A stretch of DNA of 7,748 nucleotides from an uncultured Solirubrobacterales bacterium (GTDB lineage: Bacteria > Actinomycetota > Thermoleophilia > Solirubrobacterales > Solirubrobacteraceae). Below, piece after piece: positions 1-4,997 of this stretch. The position numbers were made by a program, and so were the translations under genes. The DNA lies in assembly GCA_903959665.1 (NCBI GenBank), contig CAJBXY010000035.1:1-7748 (forward strand), given 5' to 3'. A model generated the notes under the pieces. The model had not been told where the DNA came from and made no database searches. It was given only the letters and a program-made list of their open reading frames with translations. Positions within the stretch are counted from its first letter, which is position 1; the number at the start of each line of letters is the position of its first letter.

Positions 1-643
1 CGCCGAAGATCTGCAGGAAGAAGAGGAAGACGTTGAAGACGGTCAGGAAGATCCCTGCCGCCAGCGGAATTACCTCCTGCTGACCGGCGCGACGCAAACG
101 GTTGAAGTCGAGCACGACGAAGAGGCCGAAGACCGCGAGTCCAAGAAAGGCGTAGATCATCGAGCCGCCCGGCATGCTGACGAAGAGCGTCACGATGCCG
201 AAGACGATCAGCCCAAGCAGCGCAAAGAAAGCGAAGCGGTAGAGGAACGAAAGGTCCTTGCGGATTGCGTAACCACCGGCGCCGAGCGCGCCAACGAAGA
301 GCGCCGTTGCGCCCACCGCTTGGTAGACGACGGTTGGATCGCTGACCGCGTAGTACTTAACGGTGTAGCCGATCGAGATGCCAAGCAGCAGGCCAACGGC
401 AAAGAGCAGAACAAGCGCGAGCTGCTGCATCCCCTTGTTGTTGGCGACGTTGAGCCCAATCAGGCAACCGATCGCGACGATCCAAGGCAGCAGGAACCAG
501 ATGCCGCCAAGGTCGCGGCCGATGTAGGCACCGACGGCAGCAAAGCCGCAGGTGATCGCGACGAGGCCCATCGTCTGGGCGAAGATTGCCAGTGAGCGTT
601 CGCGCGTGGCGGGCTGGGAGACAGCAAATCCGGGAGTAGACAT
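1..643 (-). CDS. BAX inhibitor-1 / YccA family membrane protein (3' end outside window)
   Basis: This partial gene encodes a polytopic inner-membrane protein of the BI-1/TMBIM family, whose bacterial members such as BsYetJ and YccA are linked to calcium/proton leak or membrane protease control. The 214 visible residues hold about seven hydrophobic helices (roughly 19-40, 47-66, 73-92, 105-123, 133-154, 160-178 and 191-214). The family hallmark near the C-terminus is present: VVLDFNRL (Asp179), then a helix reading FNVFLFFLQIFG. Asp179 matches the first Asp of the BsYetJ pH-sensing pair. The second, usually in LDxxN, is Thr201 here. The start ATG is at 643-641, with a TAGAAT hexamer 6 nt upstream suggesting a leaderless message. 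The stop lies beyond the left edge, probably soon, since the family usually ends just after this motif. The gene is divergent from the aminopeptidase with a 59-nt gap. Family call is firm; physiological role is unknown. Confidence 0.85.
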   Translation of the reverse strand, partial: MSTPGFAVSQPATRERSLAIFAQTMGLVAITCGFAAVGAYIGRDLGGIWFLLPWIVAIGCLIGLNVANNKGMQQLALVLLFAVGLLLGISIGYTVKYYAVSDPTVVYQAVGATALFVGALGAGGYAIRKDLSFLYRFAFFALLGLIVFGIVTLFVSMPGGSMIYAFLGLAVFGLFVVLDFNRLRRAGQQEVIPLAAGIFLTVFNVFLFFLQIFG

Positions 644-649
644 ACGACC

Positions 650-655
650 ATTCTA
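650..655 (-). promoter_or_regulatory. -10-like hexamer TAGAAT, leaderless promoter candidate
   Basis: On the minus strand TAGAAT matches five of six bases of the TATAAT consensus. It ends exactly 6 nt before the ATG of the BAX inhibitor-1 gene, which would put the transcription start at or next to the start codon. There is no Shine-Dalgarno sequence between them. No convincing -35 box is seen 16-18 bp upstream. This is an inference from spacing. Confidence 0.45.
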
Positions 656-690
656 GGTAAAGCGCGGGCGGTTTAGGGCCGCTCGGCCGA

Positions 691-696
691 TAGGCT
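691..696 (+). promoter_or_regulatory. -10-like hexamer TAGGCT, leaderless promoter candidate
   Basis: TAGGCT fits the loose actinobacterial TAnnnT -10 pattern and ends 6 nt before the aminopeptidase ATG at 703, the same spacing as in the divergent gene. The intervening bases (ggcgca) hold no ribosome binding site. No clear -35 box is seen. The two divergent promoters would share a 59-nt intergenic region. Confidence 0.4.
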
Positions 697-702
697 GGCG
701 CA

Positions 703-1923
703 ATGGCATCTTTCAGCGGCTTTGACGAGCAAACACTTGAGCGTTTCGCCGACCTAATGGTCGGCTTCGGCGCCAACGTTCAGAAGGGCCAGATCGTCGC
801 GATCGGCGCTGAGATCGGCAAGGAAGAGGTGGCCCGGGCACTGGCAGCAAGCGCCTACCGCCACGGGGCGCGCTTCGTTGACGTGAGCTACTTCGACCCG
901 CACGTCAAGCACGCACGCCTCGCGGGCGCCGACCCGCAGACGCTGGAATTCGTCCCCTCCTGGTACGGCGAGCGGATCCTCGCGCTCGGTGACCAGCGCT
1001 GCGCGCGGATCGGCCTCAGCGGCCCGGCGGCTCCGGGGCTCTTCGATGACATCGACCCGGCGCTCGTCGGCAAAGACCAGCTGCCCGCGGTGAAGGAAAG
1101 CGGCACCGTCGTCAACGACGCGACGACAAACTGGACTATCGGCCCCTGCCCCAGCCAGGAATGGGCCGAGCTGGTATTCCCCGAGCTTGAACCGGCCGCC
1201 GCGCTGGAGCGGCTCGCGCAGGCGCTTGTTCACGTCTGCCGGCTCGACGAGGCCGACCCCGTCGCCGCTTGGCGGACGCGCGCGGAGGTGTTGATCGAGG
1301 CTGCAGAGAAGGTCACAGAGCGGCGCTTCGATTCACTCCACTTCGAAGGGCCGGGGACCGACCTCGTAGTCGGTCTGCTGCCGACGAGCAAGTTCCTCGC
1401 CGCGCAGTTCCAGACCGTTGACGGCATCGACCACATGCCGAACATCCCTTCCGAGGAGATCTTCTCGGTCCCCGACCCGGCGCGCACCGAAGGAGTCGTG
1501 CGGGCAACGAAGCCGCTCGTGCTCGGTGGTTCGATCATTGAAGGGCTCGAAGTTGAGTTCAAAGGCGGCAAGGCGATTCGCATTGACGCCGACAAGAACG
1601 CGGAGATACTTCGCGGCTACTGCGAGCGCGACGAAGGCGCCTCACGGCTCGGCGAAGTCGCGCTGGTCGATGGCGAAGGGCGGATCGGCAAGCTCGGAAC
1701 AACCTTCTTCGACACGCTGCTCGATGAGAACGCCGCCAGCCACATCGCGCTCGGCTCGTCCTACGGAATGTGCCTCGATGGCGACGATGATCGTGACCGG
1801 ATCAACCTCAGCCGGATCCACGTTGACTTCATGATCGGCTCGCACGACGTTGTTGTGACCGGTGTTGACGGTGATGGAGGCCGCAGCGAAGTGCTCCGCG
1901 AAGGCCGCTGGGCGATCGGCTGA
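703..1923 (+). CDS. Peptidase M29 family metallo-aminopeptidase (AmpS/AmpT type)
   Basis: This 406-residue protein is a cytoplasmic two-metal aminopeptidase of the M29 (thermophilic metalloprotease) family, which removes N-terminal residues from peptides. Length is typical (about 400-415). The metal ligands and catalytic residues known from AmpS and AmpT line up in the C-terminal half: Glu252 in NIPSEEIF, Glu318 in RLGEVALVD, His347 and Tyr354 in SHIALGSSY, and His373/Asp375 in RIHVDFMIGS. The N-terminal half carries the usual substrate-domain region, including the GxxVQKGQ segment near residues 22-31. All key residues are intact, so the enzyme is probably active. The ATG is preceded by a -10-like hexamer and no Shine-Dalgarno sequence. 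It ends 32 nt before the tRNA-Ser gene on the same strand, so read-through into the tRNA is possible. Metal preference and natural substrates cannot be told from sequence. Confidence 0.93.
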   Translation: MASFSGFDEQTLERFADLMVGFGANVQKGQIVAIGAEIGKEEVARALAASAYRHGARFVDVSYFDPHVKHARLAGADPQTLEFVPSWYGERILALGDQRCARIGLSGPAAPGLFDDIDPALVGKDQLPAVKESGTVVNDATTNWTIGPCPSQEWAELVFPELEPAAALERLAQALVHVCRLDEADPVAAWRTRAEVLIEAAEKVTERRFDSLHFEGPGTDLVVGLLPTSKFLAAQFQTVDGIDHMPNIPSEEIFSVPDPARTEGVVRATKPLVLGGSIIEGLEVEFKGGKAIRIDADKNAEILRGYCERDEGASRLGEVALVDGEGRIGKLGTTFFDTLLDENAASHIALGSSYGMCLDGDDDRDRINLSRIHVDFMIGSHDVVVTGVDGDGGRSEVLREGRWAIG

Positions 1924-1955
1924 AGTACGCTTCCCACGAGGCAGGCAGCAACCCA

Positions 1956-2044
1956 GGAGAGGTGCCGGAGTGGTTGAACGGGCACGACTGGAAATCGTGT
2001 AACGGGGGTAACTCCGTTCGAGGGTTCGAATCCCTCCCTCTCCG
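1956..2044 (+). tRNA. tRNA-Ser, anticodon GGA
   Basis: The 89-nt gene folds into a class II tRNA. The acceptor stem is GGAGAGG (1956-1962) with CCTCTCC (2037-2043), followed by discriminator G2044 as in serine tRNAs. The anticodon stem CACGA/TCGTG encloses loop CTGGAAA, giving anticodon GGA at 1990-1992, which reads UCC and UCU. A long variable arm (2000-2019) with an AACGG/CCGTT stem is the serine hallmark. The T arm is GAGGG-TTCGAAT-CCCTC (2020-2036). CCA is not encoded: CTT follows the discriminator. It lies 32 nt after the aminopeptidase gene and upstream of a patch with foreign-looking composition. Serine tRNA genes are frequent integration sites, which makes this context notable. Confidence 0.97.
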
Positions 2045-2071
2045 CTTCGAAGTGTGACGAAACGACGCCGG

Positions 2072-2094
2072 TCAGAGACTGAACTCAGGCCTGA
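2072..2094. repeat. Two adjacent TCAG/CTGA dyads
   Basis: TCAGAGACTGA (2072-2082) and TCAGGCCTGA (2085-2094) are back-to-back palindromes with the same half sites, TCAG and CTGA, with centres about 12.5 bp apart. They lie 28-50 nt downstream of the tRNA-Ser gene and 20 nt before the ATG at 2114. The arrangement resembles a pair of dimeric-protein binding sites. There is no T tract, so a standard intrinsic terminator for the tRNA is unlikely. Function is inferred only from symmetry. Confidence 0.5.
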
Positions 2095-2113
2095 CTGCGA
2101 CGAGCCGGCCACG

Positions 2114-2587
2114 ATGCAGCCTGGCCGCGCCAAGCGCTCTTATCTTGCCGAGGTGAGCCTTGAGATCGTCGGAACGCAATACGAGCGATGGGCGCGAGTG
2201 CTCTTCGCCTATGGATTCGCGATCAGCAGCGCCGAATCGGCTTCGTGGTGGAACGAGCAGATAGCGCAACTTCCTGGACGGGGAGAGCTACGAATCCGCG
2301 CAAGCCGGCTAACCAACGGCCTTCCCGACGTCATCGTCGCGGTCGATGAAAAGTGGAGGAGCAACGATCGCCGCAGCGTGCTTGAGGCCGCGAGCTATCA
2401 CGGACAGACGGCTGAGCACGCGCTGCGGCACGACCTCGATCCGTTCAAGCCGATCAGACTCAGAACACACAGACACCGGCATCCGCCGCAAGATCGCCGC
2501 AGAGAGCCGACGCAGCGACTACCGACTCCAGAGGAGTTCGTCGCCGAGCTGGAGCAGCTGGTTGCCGAGCAGCTGCGGGACCATTGA
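2114..2587 (+). CDS. Hypothetical protein in the tRNA-Ser-adjacent patch
   Basis: I do not recognise this 157-residue protein. It looks soluble, with no signal peptide or membrane helix. The middle carries a possible alpha/beta segment (RIRASRLTNGLPDVIVAVDEK). A basic, His- and Arg-rich linker (RTHRHRHPPQDRRREPTQR, around residues 116-134) follows, and the tail is an acidic helix (EEFVAELEQLVAEQL). The frame is open from a GTG at 2054, but that start would sit only 9 nt from the tRNA 3' end and would cover the TCAG/CTGA dyads, so I prefer ATG 2114, preceded by a weak GACGAG. Codons such as AGA, ATA, CTA and GGA are commoner here than in the flanking genes, which suggests acquisition. It is followed after 63 nt by an excisionase-like gene. 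A coding role is likely but not certain. Confidence 0.55.
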   Translation: MQPGRAKRSYLAEVSLEIVGTQYERWARVLFAYGFAISSAESASWWNEQIAQLPGRGELRIRASRLTNGLPDVIVAVDEKWRSNDRRSVLEAASYHGQTAEHALRHDLDPFKPIRLRTHRHRHPPQDRRREPTQRLPTPEEFVAELEQLVAEQLRDH

Positions 2588-2603
2588 GAGAAAGCGGACT
2601 GTT

Positions 2604-2632
2604 TTGGATTGTCTTTATTACTTGTATTGTCT
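2604..2632 (+). repeat. Direct repeat TTGKATTGTCT x2, operator candidate
   Basis: TTGGATTGTCT (2604-2614) and TTGTATTGTCT (2622-2632) match at 10 of 11 positions and repeat with an 18-bp period, separated by ttattac. They sit in the AT-rich gap (23 G/C in the 60 bases 2581-2640) just before the helix-turn-helix gene at 2651. TATTGT (2625-2630), a TAnnnT -10 candidate, lies mostly within the second copy, so a protein bound here would block transcription. Binding by the adjacent protein is an inference. Confidence 0.5.
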
Positions 2633-2650
2633 ACACGACTGAGCTAAGCT

Positions 2651-3067
2651 TTGAGGATCGATCCTTCGAACGAGACCCACTACTTGAAGGTTGCCCAAGT
2701 CGCAGAGCGGCTGGGGCTTTCGCAGTCGGCTGTCTACAAACTCTGTGAGAGCAAGCAACTGCCATCGGTGCGCGTGACAGCAAAGGCAATCCGCGTGCCG
2801 TCGTGGGTTCTCGACGCGTATCTGAAGAAGCTAAACGGCGAAGCATTCAGCCCACCTCCTCTTCGCCAAGACCGGCGTGAGGCTGAGGCAGACGCGGCCG
2901 ACTTTGAGCAGCGAACCTCGCTCAGCCCAGAAGATTGGCTGGCCAGCTGGAAGCGAGACGAGTTAGAAGACACGCGCGAGACGATGAGCTTGACGATTCG
3001 CTGCCTAGCGATTCTTGAGGCGCGTCGCGCGCCGTTGAGCGCCCACGACGCGCTCCCTGCCGCCTGA
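2651..3067 (+). CDS. Excisionase-family helix-turn-helix DNA-binding protein
   Basis: This 138-residue protein opens with an HTH_17/excisionase-type winged helix at about residues 12-61. The pattern LKVAQVAERLGLSQSAVYK (recognition helix near SQSAVYKLCES) is followed by a basic wing (VRVTAKAIRVPSWVL) and a closing DAYLKKL helix. This fold occurs in Xis proteins of integrative elements and in small regulators. The remaining ~75 residues are charged and unrecognised. The start is TTG at 2651, two codons after an in-frame TAA at 2645; a second TTG at 2684 would trim eleven residues and still leave the domain. No strong ribosome binding site is seen. A tandem direct repeat immediately upstream is a plausible binding site and hints at autoregulation. 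No integrase accompanies it in the window, so it could be a relic of a mobile element or a stand-alone regulator. Confidence 0.75.
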   Translation: MRIDPSNETHYLKVAQVAERLGLSQSAVYKLCESKQLPSVRVTAKAIRVPSWVLDAYLKKLNGEAFSPPPLRQDRREAEADAADFEQRTSLSPEDWLASWKRDELEDTRETMSLTIRCLAILEARRAPLSAHDALPAA

Positions 3068-3094
3068 CCCAGCGCAGAGATCTGTGAATGCGGT

Positions 3095-3100
3095 GATAAT
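3095..3100 (+). promoter_or_regulatory. -10-like hexamer GATAAT, leaderless promoter candidate
   Basis: GATAAT matches TATAAT at five of six positions and ends 6 nt before the ATG at 3107, the same distance as at the two leftmost protein genes. No Shine-Dalgarno sequence fits in the 6-nt gap, and no good -35 box is seen at normal spacing. Confidence 0.4.
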
Positions 3101-3106
3101 GATCGG

Positions 3107-4072
3107 ATGAGCTCTAATCGCCGCTTCCTGCCAGCCGCCGTTCTAGCCTGCGCGCTCGGTGCGCTGACCTTCTCGGCTGCCGCCTCGGCCGCCGCGCCAG
3201 CCTGCAACGGATCGGCGAAGCTCTGTTCGCGGACGCTCGACAAGGTGGTGCTTGCCGGCAGCCACAACGCGATGTCGAGCTCGAGCATTGGCTGGGGAGT
3301 TCCAAACCACGCGATCGCGATCGATCAGCAGCTTAAGCGGGGGATTCGCGCGATGTTGATCGACATTCAGTACGGCGTGCCAGACAGCTACGACCTCGGC
3401 GGTGGGCCGATCAAGTACGTCAAGTCAACCGACGCGAGCAACCCGAAGCGGCAGCTCTACCTCTGCCACAACAAGTGCGAGCTTGGCTCAACCCCACTCG
3501 TCGACGGCCTAAAGCCGATCGCCGCCTTCCTCAAGAGCCACCCGCGCGAAGTGATGGTCTTCGTCAACGAGGATTACATCGCGCCAGCCGACTTTGCCGC
3601 CGCGGCCACGAAGGCCGGGCTGCTGAAGTACATCTACAAGGGCTCGCCTACACGCTTCCCGACGCTGGCGAAGATGATCTCCAGCGGCCAGCGCGTTGTC
3701 TTCACCTCGGAGGCAAAGACGACTCCGGTCAAGTGGTACTTCGAGGCTTACAAGTCAACGCTGAGCGAGACGCCCTACTCGTTCGCGAGCACCGGGCTGC
3801 TGACCGATCCGGCCGGCCTGGCCGAGAGCTGCCGTGCGAACCGCGGCCCGGCAAAGGGCCCGCTCTTCCTGATGAACCACTTCGTAACGCGCCCCCCCAA
3901 CGGAATCAGCTACGCCGAGGATTCGGCGATCGTCAACACGAAGGCTGCGATCGTTGCCCGCGCCAACGCCTGCAAGGCTGCGCGCGGCAAGATGCCGACG
4001 ATTCTGGCCGTCAACAATGTTGAACTTGGCGACGTTGTCGGCGCAGCGAAGAAGCTCAACGGCCTCGGCTAA
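3107..4072 (+). CDS. Exported PLC-like phosphodiesterase (PI-PLC X-domain superfamily)
   Basis: The 321-residue product begins with a Sec signal peptide: basic SSNRRF, hydrophobic core to about residue 25, then ASAAA with likely cleavage near residues 28-30. The mature part resembles the PLC-like TIM-barrel phosphodiesterases. VVLAGSHNAM supplies the first catalytic-type His53, KRGIRAMLIDIQYG follows as the second strand, and LYLCHNKCELG supplies the second, His121. A further match is LKPIAAFLKSHPREVMVFVNED. These two histidines act as acid and base when PI-PLC cleaves a phosphodiester. Six cysteines remain after the signal (33, 40, 120, 124, 242, 289), suggesting disulfides outside the cytoplasm. 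It probably cleaves a phospholipid head group or similar phosphodiester, but the substrate is unknown and full bacterial PI-PLC activity is not implied. It stands alone, with only 4 nt to the convergent NUDIX gene. Confidence 0.78.
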   Translation: MSSNRRFLPAAVLACALGALTFSAAASAAAPACNGSAKLCSRTLDKVVLAGSHNAMSSSSIGWGVPNHAIAIDQQLKRGIRAMLIDIQYGVPDSYDLGGGPIKYVKSTDASNPKRQLYLCHNKCELGSTPLVDGLKPIAAFLKSHPREVMVFVNEDYIAPADFAAAATKAGLLKYIYKGSPTRFPTLAKMISSGQRVVFTSEAKTTPVKWYFEAYKSTLSETPYSFASTGLLTDPAGLAESCRANRGPAKGPLFLMNHFVTRPPNGISYAEDSAIVNTKAAIVARANACKAARGKMPTILAVNNVELGDVVGAAKKLNGLG

Positions 4073-4076
4073 CGCT

Positions 4077-4466
4077 TCAGCCGGCGAGCGCTTCGACGAG
4101 TTCGCGGTCGTGCTCGTAGCTGAGCAGATCGAGCGCTTCGGCTTTGCTAAGCCAGCGCAGCTCGTCGACTTCGTCGTTCACTTCAAACTCGCCGCTTAGG
4201 ACCTTCATTCGCCAGTAGCGGACGTTCTTCGGGCGGCCGCGGTTGTCGGTGTAGCTGACAGGGTCGAGCTCCTCGATCAGTTGGCAGCTGAGCCCCGTCT
4301 CCTCCTGAACTTCGCGCAGCGCTGCGCGCTCCGCGCTTTCGTTCTTGTCGAGCTTGCCTTTCGGAAGCGACCAGTCGTCGTAGCGCGGGCGATGGACGAT
4401 GGCGATCAGGCCGTCCTGCTCAACGACGCCGCCGGCCGCCTCAATCGTGCGCGCGACGCCGCTCAT
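4077..4466 (-). CDS. NUDIX hydrolase, MutT1-like
   Basis: This 129-residue protein is a single NUDIX domain that would hydrolyse a nucleoside diphosphate linked to another group. The NUDIX box is perfect: Gly37-x5-Glu43-x7-Arg51-Glu52-Val-Gln-Glu55-Glu56-Thr-Gly58-Leu, which binds the metal ions. The preceding VHRPRYDDWSLPKGKLD and the later DEVDELRWLSKAEALDLL are close to the N-terminal domain of mycobacterial MutT1, which acts on 8-oxo-(d)GTP and diadenosine polyphosphates. That similarity is from memory and makes nucleotide-pool cleaning or ApnA hydrolysis the leading guess. The start codon overlaps the stop of the histidine phosphatase gene as ATGA (4466-4463), implying translational coupling. 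It converges on the phosphodiesterase gene with a 4-nt gap. Confidence 0.9.
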   Translation of the reverse strand: MSGVARTIEAAGGVVEQDGLIAIVHRPRYDDWSLPKGKLDKNESAERAALREVQEETGLSCQLIEELDPVSYTDNRGRPKNVRYWRMKVLSGEFEVNDEVDELRWLSKAEALDLLSYEHDRELVEALAG

Positions 4467-4942
4467 TGCTCGCCCTGGCGCGCGATCTCGATCAGCTCAT
4501 GCGGGCGCATCAGCACGATCAGCTCGCGCCGCAGCGAGCCAATTCGGATTCCGGCAAGGCCGCCTTTTTTCATGTCGATCTTGGCGCCGGTGAGGTCGTA
4601 GACAATCTGGCTGAAGTCCGGTTCGTGGCCGACAATCAGAACCCGATCACCGTGCTCGGGGCCGCAGAGTTCGAGCGCCGCAGCGCCATCGAAGCCGCCG
4701 GCCAGCGGCGCAAACTCAACGGCCTTGAAGAGCAGCGCGCCGCAGGCTTCGGCGGCAGTGTCGCGGGCGCGAACCTTTGGGCTCGTCAGAACGGCCGTTG
4801 GCTCGAAGCCGAGCGCCGCCAGCGCCTGGCCGGCCGCGCGCGCCTGCTCAATGCCGCGCTCGCTGAGCTTGCGGTCATGGTCGTCGCGCGTGCCGTGCGG
4901 TTCGGCGTCGCCATGCCTCAGTAGCCACAGTTGCTGTGCCAT
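4463..4942 (-). CDS. SixA-type histidine phosphatase
   Basis: This 159-residue protein belongs to the histidine phosphatase (phosphoglycerate mutase-like) superfamily, in the short SixA branch. The catalytic motif is Arg9-His10-Gly11 (LLRHGDAEP), where His10 would carry the phosphate. Other pocket residues are Arg58 in SPKVRARDTA and His106 in VGHEPDF. LSERG (27-30) and KKGGLAGI (125-131) are also typical of SixA-like proteins, as is the length. E. coli SixA dephosphorylates phosphohistidine proteins, but actinobacterial relatives are often paired with or fused to NUDIX domains, so a nucleotide or inorganic phosphate ester is equally possible. It is first in a two-gene unit with the NUDIX gene. 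TACCCT, a TAnnnT hexamer, lies 8 nt upstream of the ATG. Confidence 0.88.
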   Translation of the reverse strand: MAQQLWLLRHGDAEPHGTRDDHDRKLSERGIEQARAAGQALAALGFEPTAVLTSPKVRARDTAAEACGALLFKAVEFAPLAGGFDGAAALELCGPEHGDRVLIVGHEPDFSQIVYDLTGAKIDMKKGGLAGIRIGSLRRELIVLMRPHELIEIARQGEQ

Positions 4943-4950
4943 CGCTGCGC

Positions 4951-4956
4951 AGGGTA
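4951..4956 (-). promoter_or_regulatory. -10-like hexamer TACCCT upstream of the SixA-like gene
   Basis: TACCCT on the minus strand fits TAnnnT and ends 8 nt before the ATG at 4942, consistent with a leaderless or nearly leaderless message for the histidine phosphatase-NUDIX unit. The pattern is loose, so this is a weak call. Confidence 0.28.
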
Positions 4957-4981
4957 AAGGACTACGGGGTGCGGCGACGGG

Positions 4982-4987
4982 TAGCTT
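4982..4987 (+). promoter_or_regulatory. -10-like hexamer TAGCTT upstream of the APH-fold kinase
   Basis: TAGCTT fits TAnnnT and ends 10 nt before the ATG at 4998, but only 1 nt before the other in-frame ATG at 4989. If this is the -10, transcription would begin near 4994-4998 and ATG 4998 would be the usable start. This helps choose between the two start codons but remains weak. Confidence 0.28.
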
Positions 4988-4997
4988 TATGCGCCGG

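Noticed and set aside
754..1595. Long antisense open frames over the aminopeptidase gene
   Set aside because: They mirror a strongly conserved gene with intact active-site residues; such shadows are expected at high GC.
2054..2113. GTG start for the hypothetical protein 9 nt after the tRNA
   Set aside because: It leaves no room for a promoter or ribosome binding site and covers the tandem dyads; ATG 2114 is the simpler choice, though the GTG cannot be excluded.
1956..3106. attL/attR duplication of the tRNA 3' end
   Set aside because: No second copy of the T-arm/acceptor sequence was found by eye between 2045 and 3106, so element borders cannot be set.
3309..3327. Cluster of GATC/GCGATCGC sites
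   Set aside because: It is explained by coding of Ala-Ile-Ala-Ile-Asp codons in the phosphodiesterase gene.
4066..4083. CGGCT/AGCCG hairpin between the phosphodiesterase and NUDIX genes as a terminator
   Set aside because: The stem is only 5 bp with an 8-nt loop, lies across stop codons and has no T tract.
4725..4997. Open N-terminal extension of the kinase frame
   Set aside because: It lies antisense to the SixA-like gene, has no kinase-like sequence, and two ATGs at 4989 and 4998 sit just before the recognisable domain.
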